64,000 nucleotides of DNA from Leptothrix discophora (GTDB taxonomy: Bacteria; Pseudomonadota; Gammaproteobacteria; Burkholderiales; Burkholderiaceae_C), in assembly GCF_030705305.1 (NCBI RefSeq), contig NZ_JAUZEE010000001.1:186001-250000 (forward strand). Direction: 5' to 3'. Shown in pieces: positions 44,459 to 52,487 of this stretch (within the stretch, counting starts at the first letter, position 1; every line of letters begins with the position of its first letter). The notes under the pieces are model-generated. The model was not told where the DNA came from. It did no database searches and saw nothing but the letters and a program-made list of their open reading frames with translations. The translations under genes were made by a program, and so were the position numbers.

Positions 44459-45292
44459 TCAGCTCGCGTCGACCTCGGCCCGCAGGGCGGCCAGGATGCC
44501 GTCGGTCGACGGGCGCACGCCGCGCCAGAACTGGAAGGCTTCGGCGGCCTGCTCGACCAGCATGCCCAGGCCATCGCGGGTGACGGCGCCGTGCTCGCGT
44601 GCCCAGGCCAGGAAGGGTCGGGCGGCCGGGCCGTACATCATGTCCAGCACCAGGCAGCCGGGGCGCAGCGCGCTGGCCGCCACCGGGCTGCCGGCGCCGG
44701 CCAGGCTGGCCGAGGTCGCGTTGACGACCACGTCGTGGCCGCTGCCGGCATCCTCCAGCGCACCGGCGCGCAGGCTCACGCCATGAGCCTGTGCGAGCGA
44801 GGCATGGCGGGCCACCGCTTCCTCGGCCTTGGCGACGGTGCGGTTGACCATCACCAGCTCGGCCACGCCGGCCTCGATCAGTGGCCCCAGCGCACCCAGT
44901 CCGGCGCCGCCGGCACCGATCAGCAGCACGCGCGCGCCCTTCAGCGCCACGCCGGCGTTGACGGTGATGTCGTGGACCAGCCCGGCGCCGTCGGTGTTGT
45001 CGCCGGCCCAGCCCTCGGCATCGAAGCGCAGCGTGTTGACCGCGTGCGCGAGCTCGGCACGCGGCGTGCGCCGTGCCGCCGCCTGCCAGGCTTCGAGCTT
45101 GTAGGGCACGGTGATGTTGCAGCCCTTGCCGCCCGCGGCCGCGAACTCGCGCACCTGGGTGGCGAACTCGCCGGGCGCGATCTCCAGGCGGTCGTACTGG
45201 ACCGGCTCGCCGGTCTCGGCGGCGAAGCGGCCGTGGATCGCCGGCGAGCGGCTGTGCTTGACCGGAAAACCGGCGATGACGTAACGGTCCAT
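44459..45292 (-). CDS. aroE: Shikimate dehydrogenase (biosynthetic)
   Basis: A 277-residue NADP enzyme reduces 3-dehydroshikimate to shikimate in aromatic amino-acid synthesis. The carboxylate-binding serines are intact in [10 protein letters not shown], the catalytic lysine is in NITVPYK and the aspartate is in [19 protein letters not shown] is the NADP-type Asn-Arg-Thr motif. It contrasts with the two diverged paralogues at 13073 and 35799. It lies 56 bp upstream of the riboswitch aptamer, probably a separate unit. Confidence 0.96.
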   Translation of the reverse strand: MDRYVIAGFPVKHSRSPAIHGRFAAETGEPVQYDRLEIAPGEFATQVREFAAAGGKGCNITVPYKLEAWQAAARRTPRAELAHAVNTLRFDAEGWAGDNTDGAGLVHDITVNAGVALKGARVLLIGAGGAGLGALGPLIEAGVAELVMVNRTVAKAEEAVARHASLAQAHGVSLRAGALEDAGSGHDVVVNATSASLAGAGSPVAASALRPGCLVLDMMYGPAARPFLAWAREHGAVTRDGLGMLVEQAAEAFQFWRGVRPSTDGILAALRAEVDAS

Positions 45293-45411
45293 CTTGTGCG
45301 TCTTCGGGTGGCTGTGCCCGCATCGCGGGGCGCGTGATGCAGGTGTATCAGGTGGTTCCAGGAGGCCGCTCGGGGCGGCCGGGAGGGGTCGGACGGCGAC
45401 AGAATCGCCGC

Positions 45412-46038
45412 ATGAAGATCACGATCCCCCTCGATTGTCGCGGAGCCGCCGACCCGGCCCGCCGTTCCCTGTTGCTGCGCGCGCTGGCCTGTGCCGGTTC
45501 CGCGCCGCTGTTCGCCCTGGGTGGCTGTGCCAGCGCGGGCGCGCAGGGCCTGCAGCGCGAGTGGAACTTGAGCCAGACCGAGCTGCTCAACGCGGTCGCG
45601 CCGCGCTTCCCGCTGACCCGCCGGGTCGGCGAGATCTTCGACCTGCACCTGCTGCGCCCCCGGCTCAAGCTGCGTCCGGCCGACAACAAGCTGGTCTTCG
45701 GCTGCGACGTCGGCGTCGACGAGACCCTGTTCACCCGCCGCACCTTCGACGGCAACCTGACCTTCGCGACCGGCCTGCGCTACGAGGCCAGCGACGGCAC
45801 CGTGCGGCTGGACGGCGTGCGCGGCGAGACCTTCAGCATCGCCGGCCTGCCCGGCCGCATCGCCGAAGCCGTCGAACGCGTCGGCCCCCGCGTGGTCGAG
45901 GAGGTGCTGCAGGACCATGAGGTCCACCGCTTCGACGACCGCCTGCGCGAGGGCATCAAGCTGCTGGGCATGCAGCCTGGCGATTTCCGGGTGACCGACG
46001 CGGGCGTGCGGATGAGGCTGGTGCCGATTCCGTTGTGA
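45412..46038 (+). CDS. DUF1439-like outer-membrane lipoprotein
   Basis: A 208-residue protein has a lipoprotein signal peptide with twin arginines ([19 protein letters not shown]) and lipobox LGGC, so the mature protein starts at the cysteine of GCASAG. The rest resembles DUF1439 proteins (YceB-like), with alternating beta strands such as [20 protein letters not shown] and [17 protein letters not shown]. The function is unknown, possibly lipid binding. The ATG at 45412 is the start that places the signal peptide at the N-terminus. Confidence 0.85.
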   Translation: MKITIPLDCRGAADPARRSLLLRALACAGSAPLFALGGCASAGAQGLQREWNLSQTELLNAVAPRFPLTRRVGEIFDLHLLRPRLKLRPADNKLVFGCDVGVDETLFTRRTFDGNLTFATGLRYEASDGTVRLDGVRGETFSIAGLPGRIAEAVERVGPRVVEEVLQDHEVHRFDDRLREGIKLLGMQPGDFRVTDAGVRMRLVPIPL

Positions 46039-46043
46039 GCCGG

Positions 46044-46063
46044 TGAGGCTCGGGAGAGCCTCA
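46044..46063. terminator. Bidirectional hairpin between convergent genes
   Basis: A perfect 8-bp stem TGAGGCTC / GAGCCTCA has a GGGA loop. Its right arm includes the paaY stop codon. It separates the lipoprotein gene from convergent paaY. Confidence 0.6.
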
Positions 46064-46669
46064 GGCGCCTTCCCGCTTCGTCGCCACCAGCGGCTTCACG
46101 TCCGGTGCGGGCATGCGCGGGCGGTCGGGTTCGGCCTCGGTGAGCGGGCTGCACTCGACCAGGCTGGCATGGCAGCGGCGGGTCAGGTCCTGGTAGACGG
46201 CGGTGCCTTCGCGCTTCCAGGCCATCTCGGATTCGGTCAGCTCGCGCACCACCTTGGCTGGCAGGCCGGCGACCAGCGAGCGCGGTGGCAGCTTCAGGCC
46301 GGCACGGACGAAGGCGCAGGCGGCGACGATGGTCTGGGTGCCAACCTCGGCCTCGTCCATCACGACCGCGTTCATGCCGACCAGCGCGTCGCGCCGGACC
46401 ACGCAGCCGTGCAGCACGGCGCCATGGCCGATGTGACCGTTCTCCTCGACCACCGTGTCGCTGCCGGGGAAGCCGTGCATCACGCAGTTGTCCTGCACGT
46501 TGGCGCCACGTTCGATGACGATGCGGCCGAAGTCGCCGCGCAGGCTGGCCAGCGGGCCGATGTAGGCGCCCGGGCCCACGATCACGTCGCCGATCAGCAC
46601 GGCGGTCGGGTGGACATGGGCGGTCGGGTCGACGACCGGGCGGATGCCGTCGATGGCGTAGCAGGGCAT
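46061..46669 (-). CDS. paaY: PaaY hexapeptide-repeat thioesterase (gamma-carbonic-anhydrase fold)
   Basis: A 202-residue left-handed beta-helix protein starts [20 protein letters not shown] and continues with hexapeptide repeats ([40 protein letters not shown]). Zinc-ligand histidines appear in NCVMHGFPG and HIGHG. PaaY removes stalled ring-1,2-epoxide or ring-opened CoA esters in phenylacetate degradation. It diverges from paaG. The ATG at 46669 matches the family start. Confidence 0.9.
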   Translation of the reverse strand: MPCYAIDGIRPVVDPTAHVHPTAVLIGDVIVGPGAYIGPLASLRGDFGRIVIERGANVQDNCVMHGFPGSDTVVEENGHIGHGAVLHGCVVRRDALVGMNAVVMDEAEVGTQTIVAACAFVRAGLKLPPRSLVAGLPAKVVRELTESEMAWKREGTAVYQDLTRRCHASLVECSPLTEAEPDRPRMPAPDVKPLVATKREGA

Positions 46670-46760
46670 GGGAGGTCTCCGGAACGTGGGGGTCGGCAGA
46701 GGGTGGTCGGCGGCATGGGCCTGCATCCCGCATCGTTCTGCGGGTTGATCCCGAGGCCGC

Positions 46761-46784
46761 TCACCTTGTTGTGGATCAAGGTGA
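46761..46784. promoter_or_regulatory. Inverted repeat TCACCTTG-N8-CAAGGTGA upstream of paaG
   Basis: Two perfect 8-bp arms are separated by 8 bp in the paaY/paaG intergenic region. It does not match the neighbouring TetR-type site. It may bind a second regulator or lie in the paaY leader. Confidence 0.5.
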
Positions 46785-46798
46785 AGGCTACGATTTAC

Positions 46799-46813
46799 TT
46801 ACCGGTCGGTCAA
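46799..46813. promoter_or_regulatory. Probable PaaR (TetR-type) operator upstream of paaG
   Basis: TTACCGGTCGGTCAA is a near-palindrome of the ACCG-N2-CGGT type known for betaproteobacterial PaaR sites. It lies 23 bp before the paaG GTG and in the divergent paaY/paaG region. The TetR protein at 49575 is the obvious candidate. Confidence 0.6.
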
Positions 46814-46835
46814 CAATGTTTCGGAGTCCCCTGCC

Positions 46836-47726
46836 GTGTCGCCCACACCGTCGCAAGCCCCGTCGCAAGCCCCGTCGCAAGCCCCGTCGCAAACCGCGTC
46901 GCAAACCGCGTCGATTCCCCTGGTTCTGGTGACGCAGGACGGTGCCGTGCGCACCCTCGCGCTGAACCGCCCGCAGGCGCTCAACAGCTTCACCACCGCG
47001 ATGCACGGCGAGCTGCTGGCCGCGCTGGACGCCGCCGCAGCCGATGCCAGCGTGCGATGCCTGGTCATCACCGGCTCGGGGCGCGGCTTCTGCGCCGGCC
47101 AGGACCTGGGCGATCCGGCCGTCGCGCCGGTGAGGGTCGACGGCCAGCTCGCGCCGTCGGCCGAGCAGCCCGACATCGGCGACCTGATCGAGGCGACCTA
47201 CCGGCCGCTGGCCTTGCGCATCCGCGCCATGCCGGTGCCGGTCGTCGCGGCGGTCAACGGCGTGGCCGCCGGGGCCGGCGCCAACCTCGCGCTTGGCTGC
47301 GATCTGACGGTGGCCGCGCGGTCGGCCAGCTTCATCCAGGCCTTCGCCAAGATCGCGCTGGTGCCCGATTGCGGCGGCACCTGGCTGCTGCCGCGCCTGA
47401 CCACCCGCCAGCGTGCGCTGGGTCTGGCCATGCTGGGCGACAAGCTGACGGCGCAGCAGGCTGCCGACTGGGGCCTGATCTGGCAGTGCGTGGACGATGC
47501 CGAGTTCCCCGCTGCCGTCGCCGCGCTGGCGCAGCGCCTGGCCGCGATGCCGGTCAAGGCGCTGGTCGAGACCCGCGCCGCGCTCGACGCCGGAGCCGCG
47601 GCGGACCTGGATACGGCGCTCGCCAACGAGGCGCGCCTGCAGCGTCGCCTGGGTCGCGCGGCCGACTATGCCGAGGGCGTGGGCGCCTTCTTCGCCAAGC
47701 GCGCGCCGACCTTCACGGAGCGTTGA
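46836..47726 (+). CDS. paaG: Enoyl-CoA hydratase/isomerase PaaG with repeat-encoded N-terminal extension
   Basis: A 296-residue crotonase-fold enzyme isomerises the ring-1,2-epoxyphenylacetyl-CoA to the oxepin. ITGSGRGFCAGQDLGD has the active-site aspartate of PaaG; NGVAAGAGANLALGCD is the oxyanion region; KIALVPDCGGTWLLPRL is typical. It is about 30 residues longer than usual: the N-terminus is MSPTP plus SQAP three times and SQTA twice, encoded by 12-bp repeats. The start is the GTG at 46836 with CGGAGT upstream; no later Met precedes the core. Confidence 0.93.
   Translation: MSPTPSQAPSQAPSQAPSQTASQTASIPLVLVTQDGAVRTLALNRPQALNSFTTAMHGELLAALDAAAADASVRCLVITGSGRGFCAGQDLGDPAVAPVRVDGQLAPSAEQPDIGDLIEATYRPLALRIRAMPVPVVAAVNGVAAGAGANLALGCDLTVAARSASFIQAFAKIALVPDCGGTWLLPRLTTRQRALGLAMLGDKLTAQQAADWGLIWQCVDDAEFPAAVAALAQRLAAMPVKALVETRAALDAGAAADLDTALANEARLQRRLGRAADYAEGVGAFFAKRAPTFTER
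46851..46910 (+). repeat. Five 12-bp tandem repeats inside the 5' end of paaG
   Basis: Three copies of TCGCAAGCCCCG are followed by two of TCGCAAACCGCG. They keep the reading frame and encode Ser-Gln-Ala-Pro and Ser-Gln-Thr-Ala units. Copy number could vary by slippage without breaking the frame. Confidence 0.95.
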
Positions 47727-47727
47727 G

Positions 47728-48177
47728 ATGACCCCCCAGCAGACCGCCGACCATGTGCGCGAGGGCATGTACGCCAACGACCGCGCCGCCCAGGCCCTCG
47801 GGCTGGCCATCACCGCGATCGCACCGGGCAGCGCCACGGTCGAGATGACGGTGCGCGCCGACATGCTCAATGGCTTTGCGACCTGCCACGGCGGCCTGGT
47901 CGCGACACTGGCCGACACCGCCTTCGCCTATGCCTGCAACGCGGCCAACGAGGCGACGGTGGCCTCGGGCTTCTCGATCGACATCGTCGCGCCTTCGCAC
48001 GAGGGCGACCGCCTGACCGCGGTGGCGCGCGAGATCCAGCGGGCCGGCCGCACGGGGGTCTACGACATCGAGGTGCGCAACCAGAAGGGCGCGCTGATCG
48101 CGGTCTTCCGCGGCAAGTCCTACGCCATGAAGGGCCGCCAGACGGTGCCGCTCGCGGCCGACGCAGCGGCGACCTGA
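47728..48177 (+). CDS. paaI: Hydroxyphenylacetyl-CoA thioesterase PaaI
   Basis: A 149-residue hot-dog thioesterase has the PaaI motif CHGGLVATLADTAFAYACN (His-Gly-Gly and the catalytic Asp) and SGFSIDIVAPSHEGDRLTA. It rescues CoA from dead-end intermediates of phenylacetate degradation. It follows paaG by one base and precedes paaK by 52 bp, the usual order. Confidence 0.94.
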   Translation: MTPQQTADHVREGMYANDRAAQALGLAITAIAPGSATVEMTVRADMLNGFATCHGGLVATLADTAFAYACNAANEATVASGFSIDIVAPSHEGDRLTAVAREIQRAGRTGVYDIEVRNQKGALIAVFRGKSYAMKGRQTVPLAADAAAT

Positions 48178-48229
48178 GCCGCCGCCCGCCCGGCTTCCCC
48201 GGCTTCCCCGCCTTCCAGGAGACTGACCC

Positions 48230-49540
48230 ATGCCCGTCAAGCAACCCGCTCCCGGCGACCTCGAGCCGATCGAGACCGCCAGCCGCGACGAGCTGCAGGC
48301 CCTGCAGCTGCAGCGCCTCAGGAAGACGCTCGCCCATGCCTATGCCAACGTGCCGCATTACCGCGCCGCCTTCGATGCCAGGGGCGTCCACCCCGATGAC
48401 CTGAAGACGCTGGCCGACCTGAGCAGGTTCCCCTTCACCGGCAAGGCCACGCTGCGCGACAACTATCCCTTCGGCCTGTTCGCGGTGCCGCGCGAGCAGG
48501 TGGTGCGCGTGCATGCCTCCTCGGGCACGACCGGAAAGCCGACCGTGGTGGGCTACACAAAGCAGGACATCGACCACTGGGCCGACCTGGTGGCGCGCTC
48601 GATCCGCGCGGCGGGCGGCCGGGCCGGCGACATCGTGCATGTGGCCTATGGCTACGGCCTCTTCACCGGCGGCCTGGGCGCGCACTACGGGGCCGAGCGG
48701 CTGGGCTGCACGGTCATCCCGATGTCGGGCGGCCAGACCGAGAAGCAGGTCCAGCTGATCACCGACTTCAGGCCCGACATCATCATGGTCACGCCCAGCT
48801 ACATGCAAGTGATCGTCGAGGAGATGCGCCGCCAGGGCCTGGACCCGGCGGCCAGCTCGCTGAAGGTCGGCATCTTCGGTGCCGAGCCCTGGACCGAGGC
48901 GATGCGGCGCGAGATCGAGCGCACCGCCGGCATCGACGCGGTCGACATCTACGGCCTGTCCGAGGTGATGGGCCCGGGCGTGGCCAGCGAGTGCATCGAG
49001 TCCAAGGACGGCCCGGTGATCTGGGAAGACCACTTCTACCCCGAGATCATCGACCCCGAGACCGGCGAGGTCCTGCCCGAGGGTTCCGAGGGCGAGCTGG
49101 TCTTCACCACGCTGACCAAGGAAGCGCTGCCGGTGATCCGCTACCGCACCCGCGACCTGACGCGGCTGCTGCCGCCGACCTCGCGCAGCATGCGCCGCAT
49201 CGGCAAGATCGTCGGCCGCAGCGACGACATGCTGATCATCCGCGGCGTCAACGTCTTCCCGACCCAGATCGAGGAGATCGTCCTGCAGCACGGCCAGCTG
49301 GCCGGCCAGTACCAGCTGATCGTCACGCGCGACGCGCACCTCGACGAGCTGGAGGTGCGCTGCGAGCGCCTGGTCGGCGCCTCGGAGCAGGTCTCGCAGG
49401 AGGCCGCCAGCTGGCTGCAGCAGCGCATCAAGACGCTGGTCGGCGTGACCGCCCGGGTGGTGGTCGGCGAGCCTGACAGCATCGAGCGCACCCTCGTCGG
49501 CAAGGCCCGTCGCGTGGTCGACAAGCGACCACGCGGCTGA
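48230..49540 (+). CDS. paaK: Phenylacetate-CoA ligase
   Basis: A 436-residue adenylate-forming enzyme activates phenylacetate to its CoA ester. ASSGTTGKPTVVGYT (P-loop, about residues 96-110), YGLSEVMGPGVASEC and GKIVGRSDDMLIIRGVNVFP are PaaK hallmarks. AGGAG lies 8 nt before the ATG. It commits phenylacetate to the epoxide pathway; the oxygenase genes paaABCDE are not in this window. Confidence 0.96.
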   Translation: MPVKQPAPGDLEPIETASRDELQALQLQRLRKTLAHAYANVPHYRAAFDARGVHPDDLKTLADLSRFPFTGKATLRDNYPFGLFAVPREQVVRVHASSGTTGKPTVVGYTKQDIDHWADLVARSIRAAGGRAGDIVHVAYGYGLFTGGLGAHYGAERLGCTVIPMSGGQTEKQVQLITDFRPDIIMVTPSYMQVIVEEMRRQGLDPAASSLKVGIFGAEPWTEAMRREIERTAGIDAVDIYGLSEVMGPGVASECIESKDGPVIWEDHFYPEIIDPETGEVLPEGSEGELVFTTLTKEALPVIRYRTRDLTRLLPPTSRSMRRIGKIVGRSDDMLIIRGVNVFPTQIEEIVLQHGQLAGQYQLIVTRDAHLDELEVRCERLVGASEQVSQEAASWLQQRIKTLVGVTARVVVGEPDSIERTLVGKARRVVDKRPRG

Positions 49541-49574
49541 GTCCGCCAGCCCACGCCCCGCACGAAACCGCCCG

Positions 49575-50195
49575 ATGCCACGCGGCCGTTCTGCCACCTA
49601 TGCCGACCAGCACGAGGCCATCCTCGCGCATGCGGCCGAGCTGTTCGCCGCGCGCGGCTATCCCGGCACCTCGATGAACGAGGTCGCCACCGCCTGCGGC
49701 CTGACCAAGCCGGCGCTCTACCACTACGTGCGCGACAAGGAAGCGCTGCTGCTGCAGATCTGCCAGCAGCACATCGCCCGGCTGCAGGCGCTGGTCGCCA
49801 GCGTGCAGGCCCAGGGCCTCGTCGGCGAGGCCCACCTGCGCGCGCTGATCCTGGCCTTCGTGCGGGCCTATGCCGATGCGCAGGGCGAGCACCGCGTGCT
49901 GACCGAGGACGTGCGCTTCCTCGGCGAGGCCGAGCGCGAGGTCGTGCTCGACGGCCAGCGCCGCGTCGTGGCCGCCTTCGCCGATGCGGTCGCCCAGGTC
50001 CGCCCGGCACTGGCCACCGCTGCGCTGCACAAGCCGCTGACCATGCTGCTGTTCGGCATGATCAACTGGATGTTCACCTGGCTGCACCCCGATGGGCCAC
50101 TGACGCACGACGACATGGCCCCGGTCGTCGCCGACCTGTTCGTCGGTGGCCTGCAGGCGCTGCAGACACCGGCGCTGCAGGCGCTGCAGCCGTAG
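49575..50195 (+). CDS. TetR-family regulator, PaaR-like
   Basis: A 206-residue regulator has an N-terminal TetR helix-turn-helix (ILAHAAELFAARGYPGTSMN, VATACGLTKPALYHYVRDKE) and a C-terminal ligand domain of the type found in PaaR (GMINWMFTWLHPDGPLTHDD). PaaR senses phenylacetyl-CoA. It lies 34 bp after paaK, and a matching operator is upstream of paaG. The final residues repeat LQALQ/LQTPALQ. Confidence 0.88.
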   Translation: MPRGRSATYADQHEAILAHAAELFAARGYPGTSMNEVATACGLTKPALYHYVRDKEALLLQICQQHIARLQALVASVQAQGLVGEAHLRALILAFVRAYADAQGEHRVLTEDVRFLGEAEREVVLDGQRRVVAAFADAVAQVRPALATAALHKPLTMLLFGMINWMFTWLHPDGPLTHDDMAPVVADLFVGGLQALQTPALQALQP

Positions 50196-50259
50196 GCGTC
50201 GCCACTTCCTTCCCGCCCCCGAAACCTGACCGCGCAAACCACCCCAAGGAGACAAGACG

Positions 50260-51417
50260 ATGATGATCCGACGCACCCTGATCGCCGCCGCCGCGCTGGC
50301 GTTCCTCGGCCTGAACGCGGCCGTCGCCCAGGCCCAGATCAAGGTCGGCGTGACGGTCTCGGCCACCGGCCCGGCAGCCTCGCTGGGCATTCCCGAGAAG
50401 AACACCATCGCGCTGATGCCGAGCAAGATCGGCGGCAAGACGGTCGAGTACATCGTGCTGGACGATGCCTCGGACACGACCAAGGCGGTGGCCAACACGC
50501 GTCGCCTGATCACCGAGGACAAGGTCGACATCGTGCTCGGCTCGACCACCACGCCGAACTCGCTGGCCATGATCGACGCCGTCGCCGAGGCCAAGGTGCC
50601 GATGATCTCGATGGCTGCCTCGGCCCGCATCGTCGAGCCGATGGACGACAAGAAGCGCTGGGTCTTCAAGACGCCGCAGAACGACATCATGATGTCGCTG
50701 GCGATCGCCGCCCACATGGCCGACAACGGCGTGCGCAAGGTCGGCTTCATCGGCTTTGCCGATGCCTACGGCGAAGGCTGGTTCAACGAGTTCAGCAAGG
50801 CCGCCGCGCTCAAGGGCATCCAGATCGTCGCCAACGAGCGCTATGCCCGCAACGACACCTCCGTGACCGCCCAGGTCCTGAAGCTGCAGGCCGCCAACCC
50901 GGACGCGGTGCTGATCGCCGGCTCCGGCACGCCGGCCGCGTTGCCGGCCAAGACGCTCAAGGAGCGCGGCTACGCCGGCAAGCAGTACCAGACCCACGGC
51001 GTGGCCAACAACGACTTCCTGCGCGTCGGCGGCAAGGACGTCGACGGCACCATCCTGCCCAGCGGCCCGGTGCTGGTGGCCGACCAGCTGCCCGCCAACC
51101 ACCCGGTGCGCAAGAGCGCGCAGGCCTATGTCGCGGCCTACGAGGCGGCCAACGGCAAGGGCAGCGTCAGCACCTTCGGGGCCCATGCCTGGGACGCCGG
51201 CGCGCTGATGGCCGCCGCCGTGCCGGTCGCGCTGAAGAAGGCCCAGCCAGGCACGGCCGAGTTCCGCGCCGCGCTGCGCGACGCGCTGGAACAGGTCAAG
51301 GACCTGGCCGGCGCGCACGGCATCTTCAACATGTCGCCCGGCGACCACCTCGGCCTGGACCAGCGCGCCCGCGTGATGGTCAAGATCGAGAACGGCGCCT
51401 GGAAGCTCCAGCCCTGA
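50260..51417 (+). CDS. Liv-type ABC transporter substrate-binding protein, orphan
   Basis: A 385-residue periplasmic protein has a signal peptide (MMIRRTLIAAAALAFLGLNA...AQAQ) and a type I binding fold (IKVGVTVSATGPAASLGIPE, KVDIVLGSTTTPNSLAMI, GFIGFADAYGEGWFNEF). No permease or ATPase genes follow; the next gene is a hydrolase. It lies just after the phenylacetate genes and could bind phenylacetate or another aromatic acid, using a transporter encoded elsewhere. AAGGAG precedes the start. Confidence 0.92.
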   Translation: MMIRRTLIAAAALAFLGLNAAVAQAQIKVGVTVSATGPAASLGIPEKNTIALMPSKIGGKTVEYIVLDDASDTTKAVANTRRLITEDKVDIVLGSTTTPNSLAMIDAVAEAKVPMISMAASARIVEPMDDKKRWVFKTPQNDIMMSLAIAAHMADNGVRKVGFIGFADAYGEGWFNEFSKAAALKGIQIVANERYARNDTSVTAQVLKLQAANPDAVLIAGSGTPAALPAKTLKERGYAGKQYQTHGVANNDFLRVGGKDVDGTILPSGPVLVADQLPANHPVRKSAQAYVAAYEAANGKGSVSTFGAHAWDAGALMAAAVPVALKKAQPGTAEFRAALRDALEQVKDLAGAHGIFNMSPGDHLGLDQRARVMVKIENGAWKLQP

Positions 51418-51429
51418 GCGGTGGCCGCG

Positions 51430-52293
51430 ATGCCCTTGCTGGAAGGCCGTTTCGAGAACCAGGCCCAGGTCGACGCGCAGTACAACCCGGCGCTGCGCAT
51501 CGCCGACGCAGCCGCCGAGCTGCGTCACCACGCCGAACGCAGCGCGCTGGCGCGGCAGCAGCTCGAAGGCCGGCTGGGCGTGTCCTACGGACCGACGCGG
51601 GCCGAGAAGCTGGATGTCTTCCCGGCCCGGCAGCCGGGCTCGCCGGTCTTCGTCTTCATCCACGGCGGCTACTGGCGCGCGCTGTCGGCCGGCGACTTCA
51701 GCTACACCGCGCGGGGCCCGCACCGGCGCGGCCATGCGGCGGTGGTGCTGGACTACGCGCTGTGCCCGTGGGTCACGATCGACGAGATCGTGCGCCAGGT
51801 GCGGGCCGCGCTGGCCTGGGTCTGGCGCCATGCCGAGACCTTCAACGGCGACCGCGAGCGCATCGTGATCGCCGGCCACTCGGCCGGAGGCCAGCTCGGC
51901 GCGATGGCCCTGCACACCGACTGGGCCGGTGACTACGGCCTGCCGGTCGATCCCCTGCGGGCGGCCTGGCTGGCCAGCGGTCTCTACGAGCTGTCGCCGC
52001 TGCGCTGGAGCTACCTGCAGCCGCTGATCCAGCTGGACGACCGCACGATCGCCCGGCAGTCGCCGATGCACACGGTGCGGCCCTGCGCCACGCCGCTCAA
52101 GCTGGTCTGGGGCGACCTGGAAAGCGAGGAGTTCGCGCGCCAGTCGACCGAACACGCGGCGCGCTGGCAAGCGGCCGGCAACCGGGTCGAGGCCGAGGCG
52201 CTGGCCGGCCTGCACCACCATTCGGTCGTGCATGCCCTGGAGGACCCGGACAGCGCCGCCTGTGACTGGCTGGACCGCCAGGCGCGCGCCTGA
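51430..52293 (+). CDS. Alpha/beta hydrolase, arylformamidase-like
   Basis: A 287-residue hydrolase has the HGGYW oxyanion motif (VFVFIHGGYWRALSAGDF) and the nucleophile elbow GHSAGGQLGAMAL, both typical of eukaryotic-type kynurenine formamidase relatives. The histidine near the end (LHHHSVVHALED) completes the triad. It may hydrolyse formyl-kynurenine or another small amide or ester. It starts 12 bp after the orphan binding protein; a GTG at 51421 is an alternative start. The specific substrate is uncertain. Confidence 0.82.
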   Translation: MPLLEGRFENQAQVDAQYNPALRIADAAAELRHHAERSALARQQLEGRLGVSYGPTRAEKLDVFPARQPGSPVFVFIHGGYWRALSAGDFSYTARGPHRRGHAAVVLDYALCPWVTIDEIVRQVRAALAWVWRHAETFNGDRERIVIAGHSAGGQLGAMALHTDWAGDYGLPVDPLRAAWLASGLYELSPLRWSYLQPLIQLDDRTIARQSPMHTVRPCATPLKLVWGDLESEEFARQSTEHAARWQAAGNRVEAEALAGLHHHSVVHALEDPDSAACDWLDRQARA

Positions 52294-52487
52294 AACCCGG
52301 GGAGGCCGACGGACACGGTCACGTCCGGGGCGGCCGCTGGCCCGCGCTCAGGCCACGCGCTCGATGTCGCCGATGCACCGGCGTCCCTGCGCGAGCCGTT
52401 CGGGCGGCCCGTGCCCGTCGCGACACCGCCGCGGTGCTTGCGGCACACTTCCGGCCGAGCTTCGATCCACCGCATCAAGGACCCCGC

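Noticed and set aside
46851-46910. CRISPR-like short repeats
   Set aside because: 12-bp units are contiguous with no spacers and lie in the paaG reading frame.
50074-52233. 719-codon minus-strand frame opposite the orphan binding protein and hydrolase
   Set aside because: Spans two clear plus-strand genes and has shadow-frame composition.
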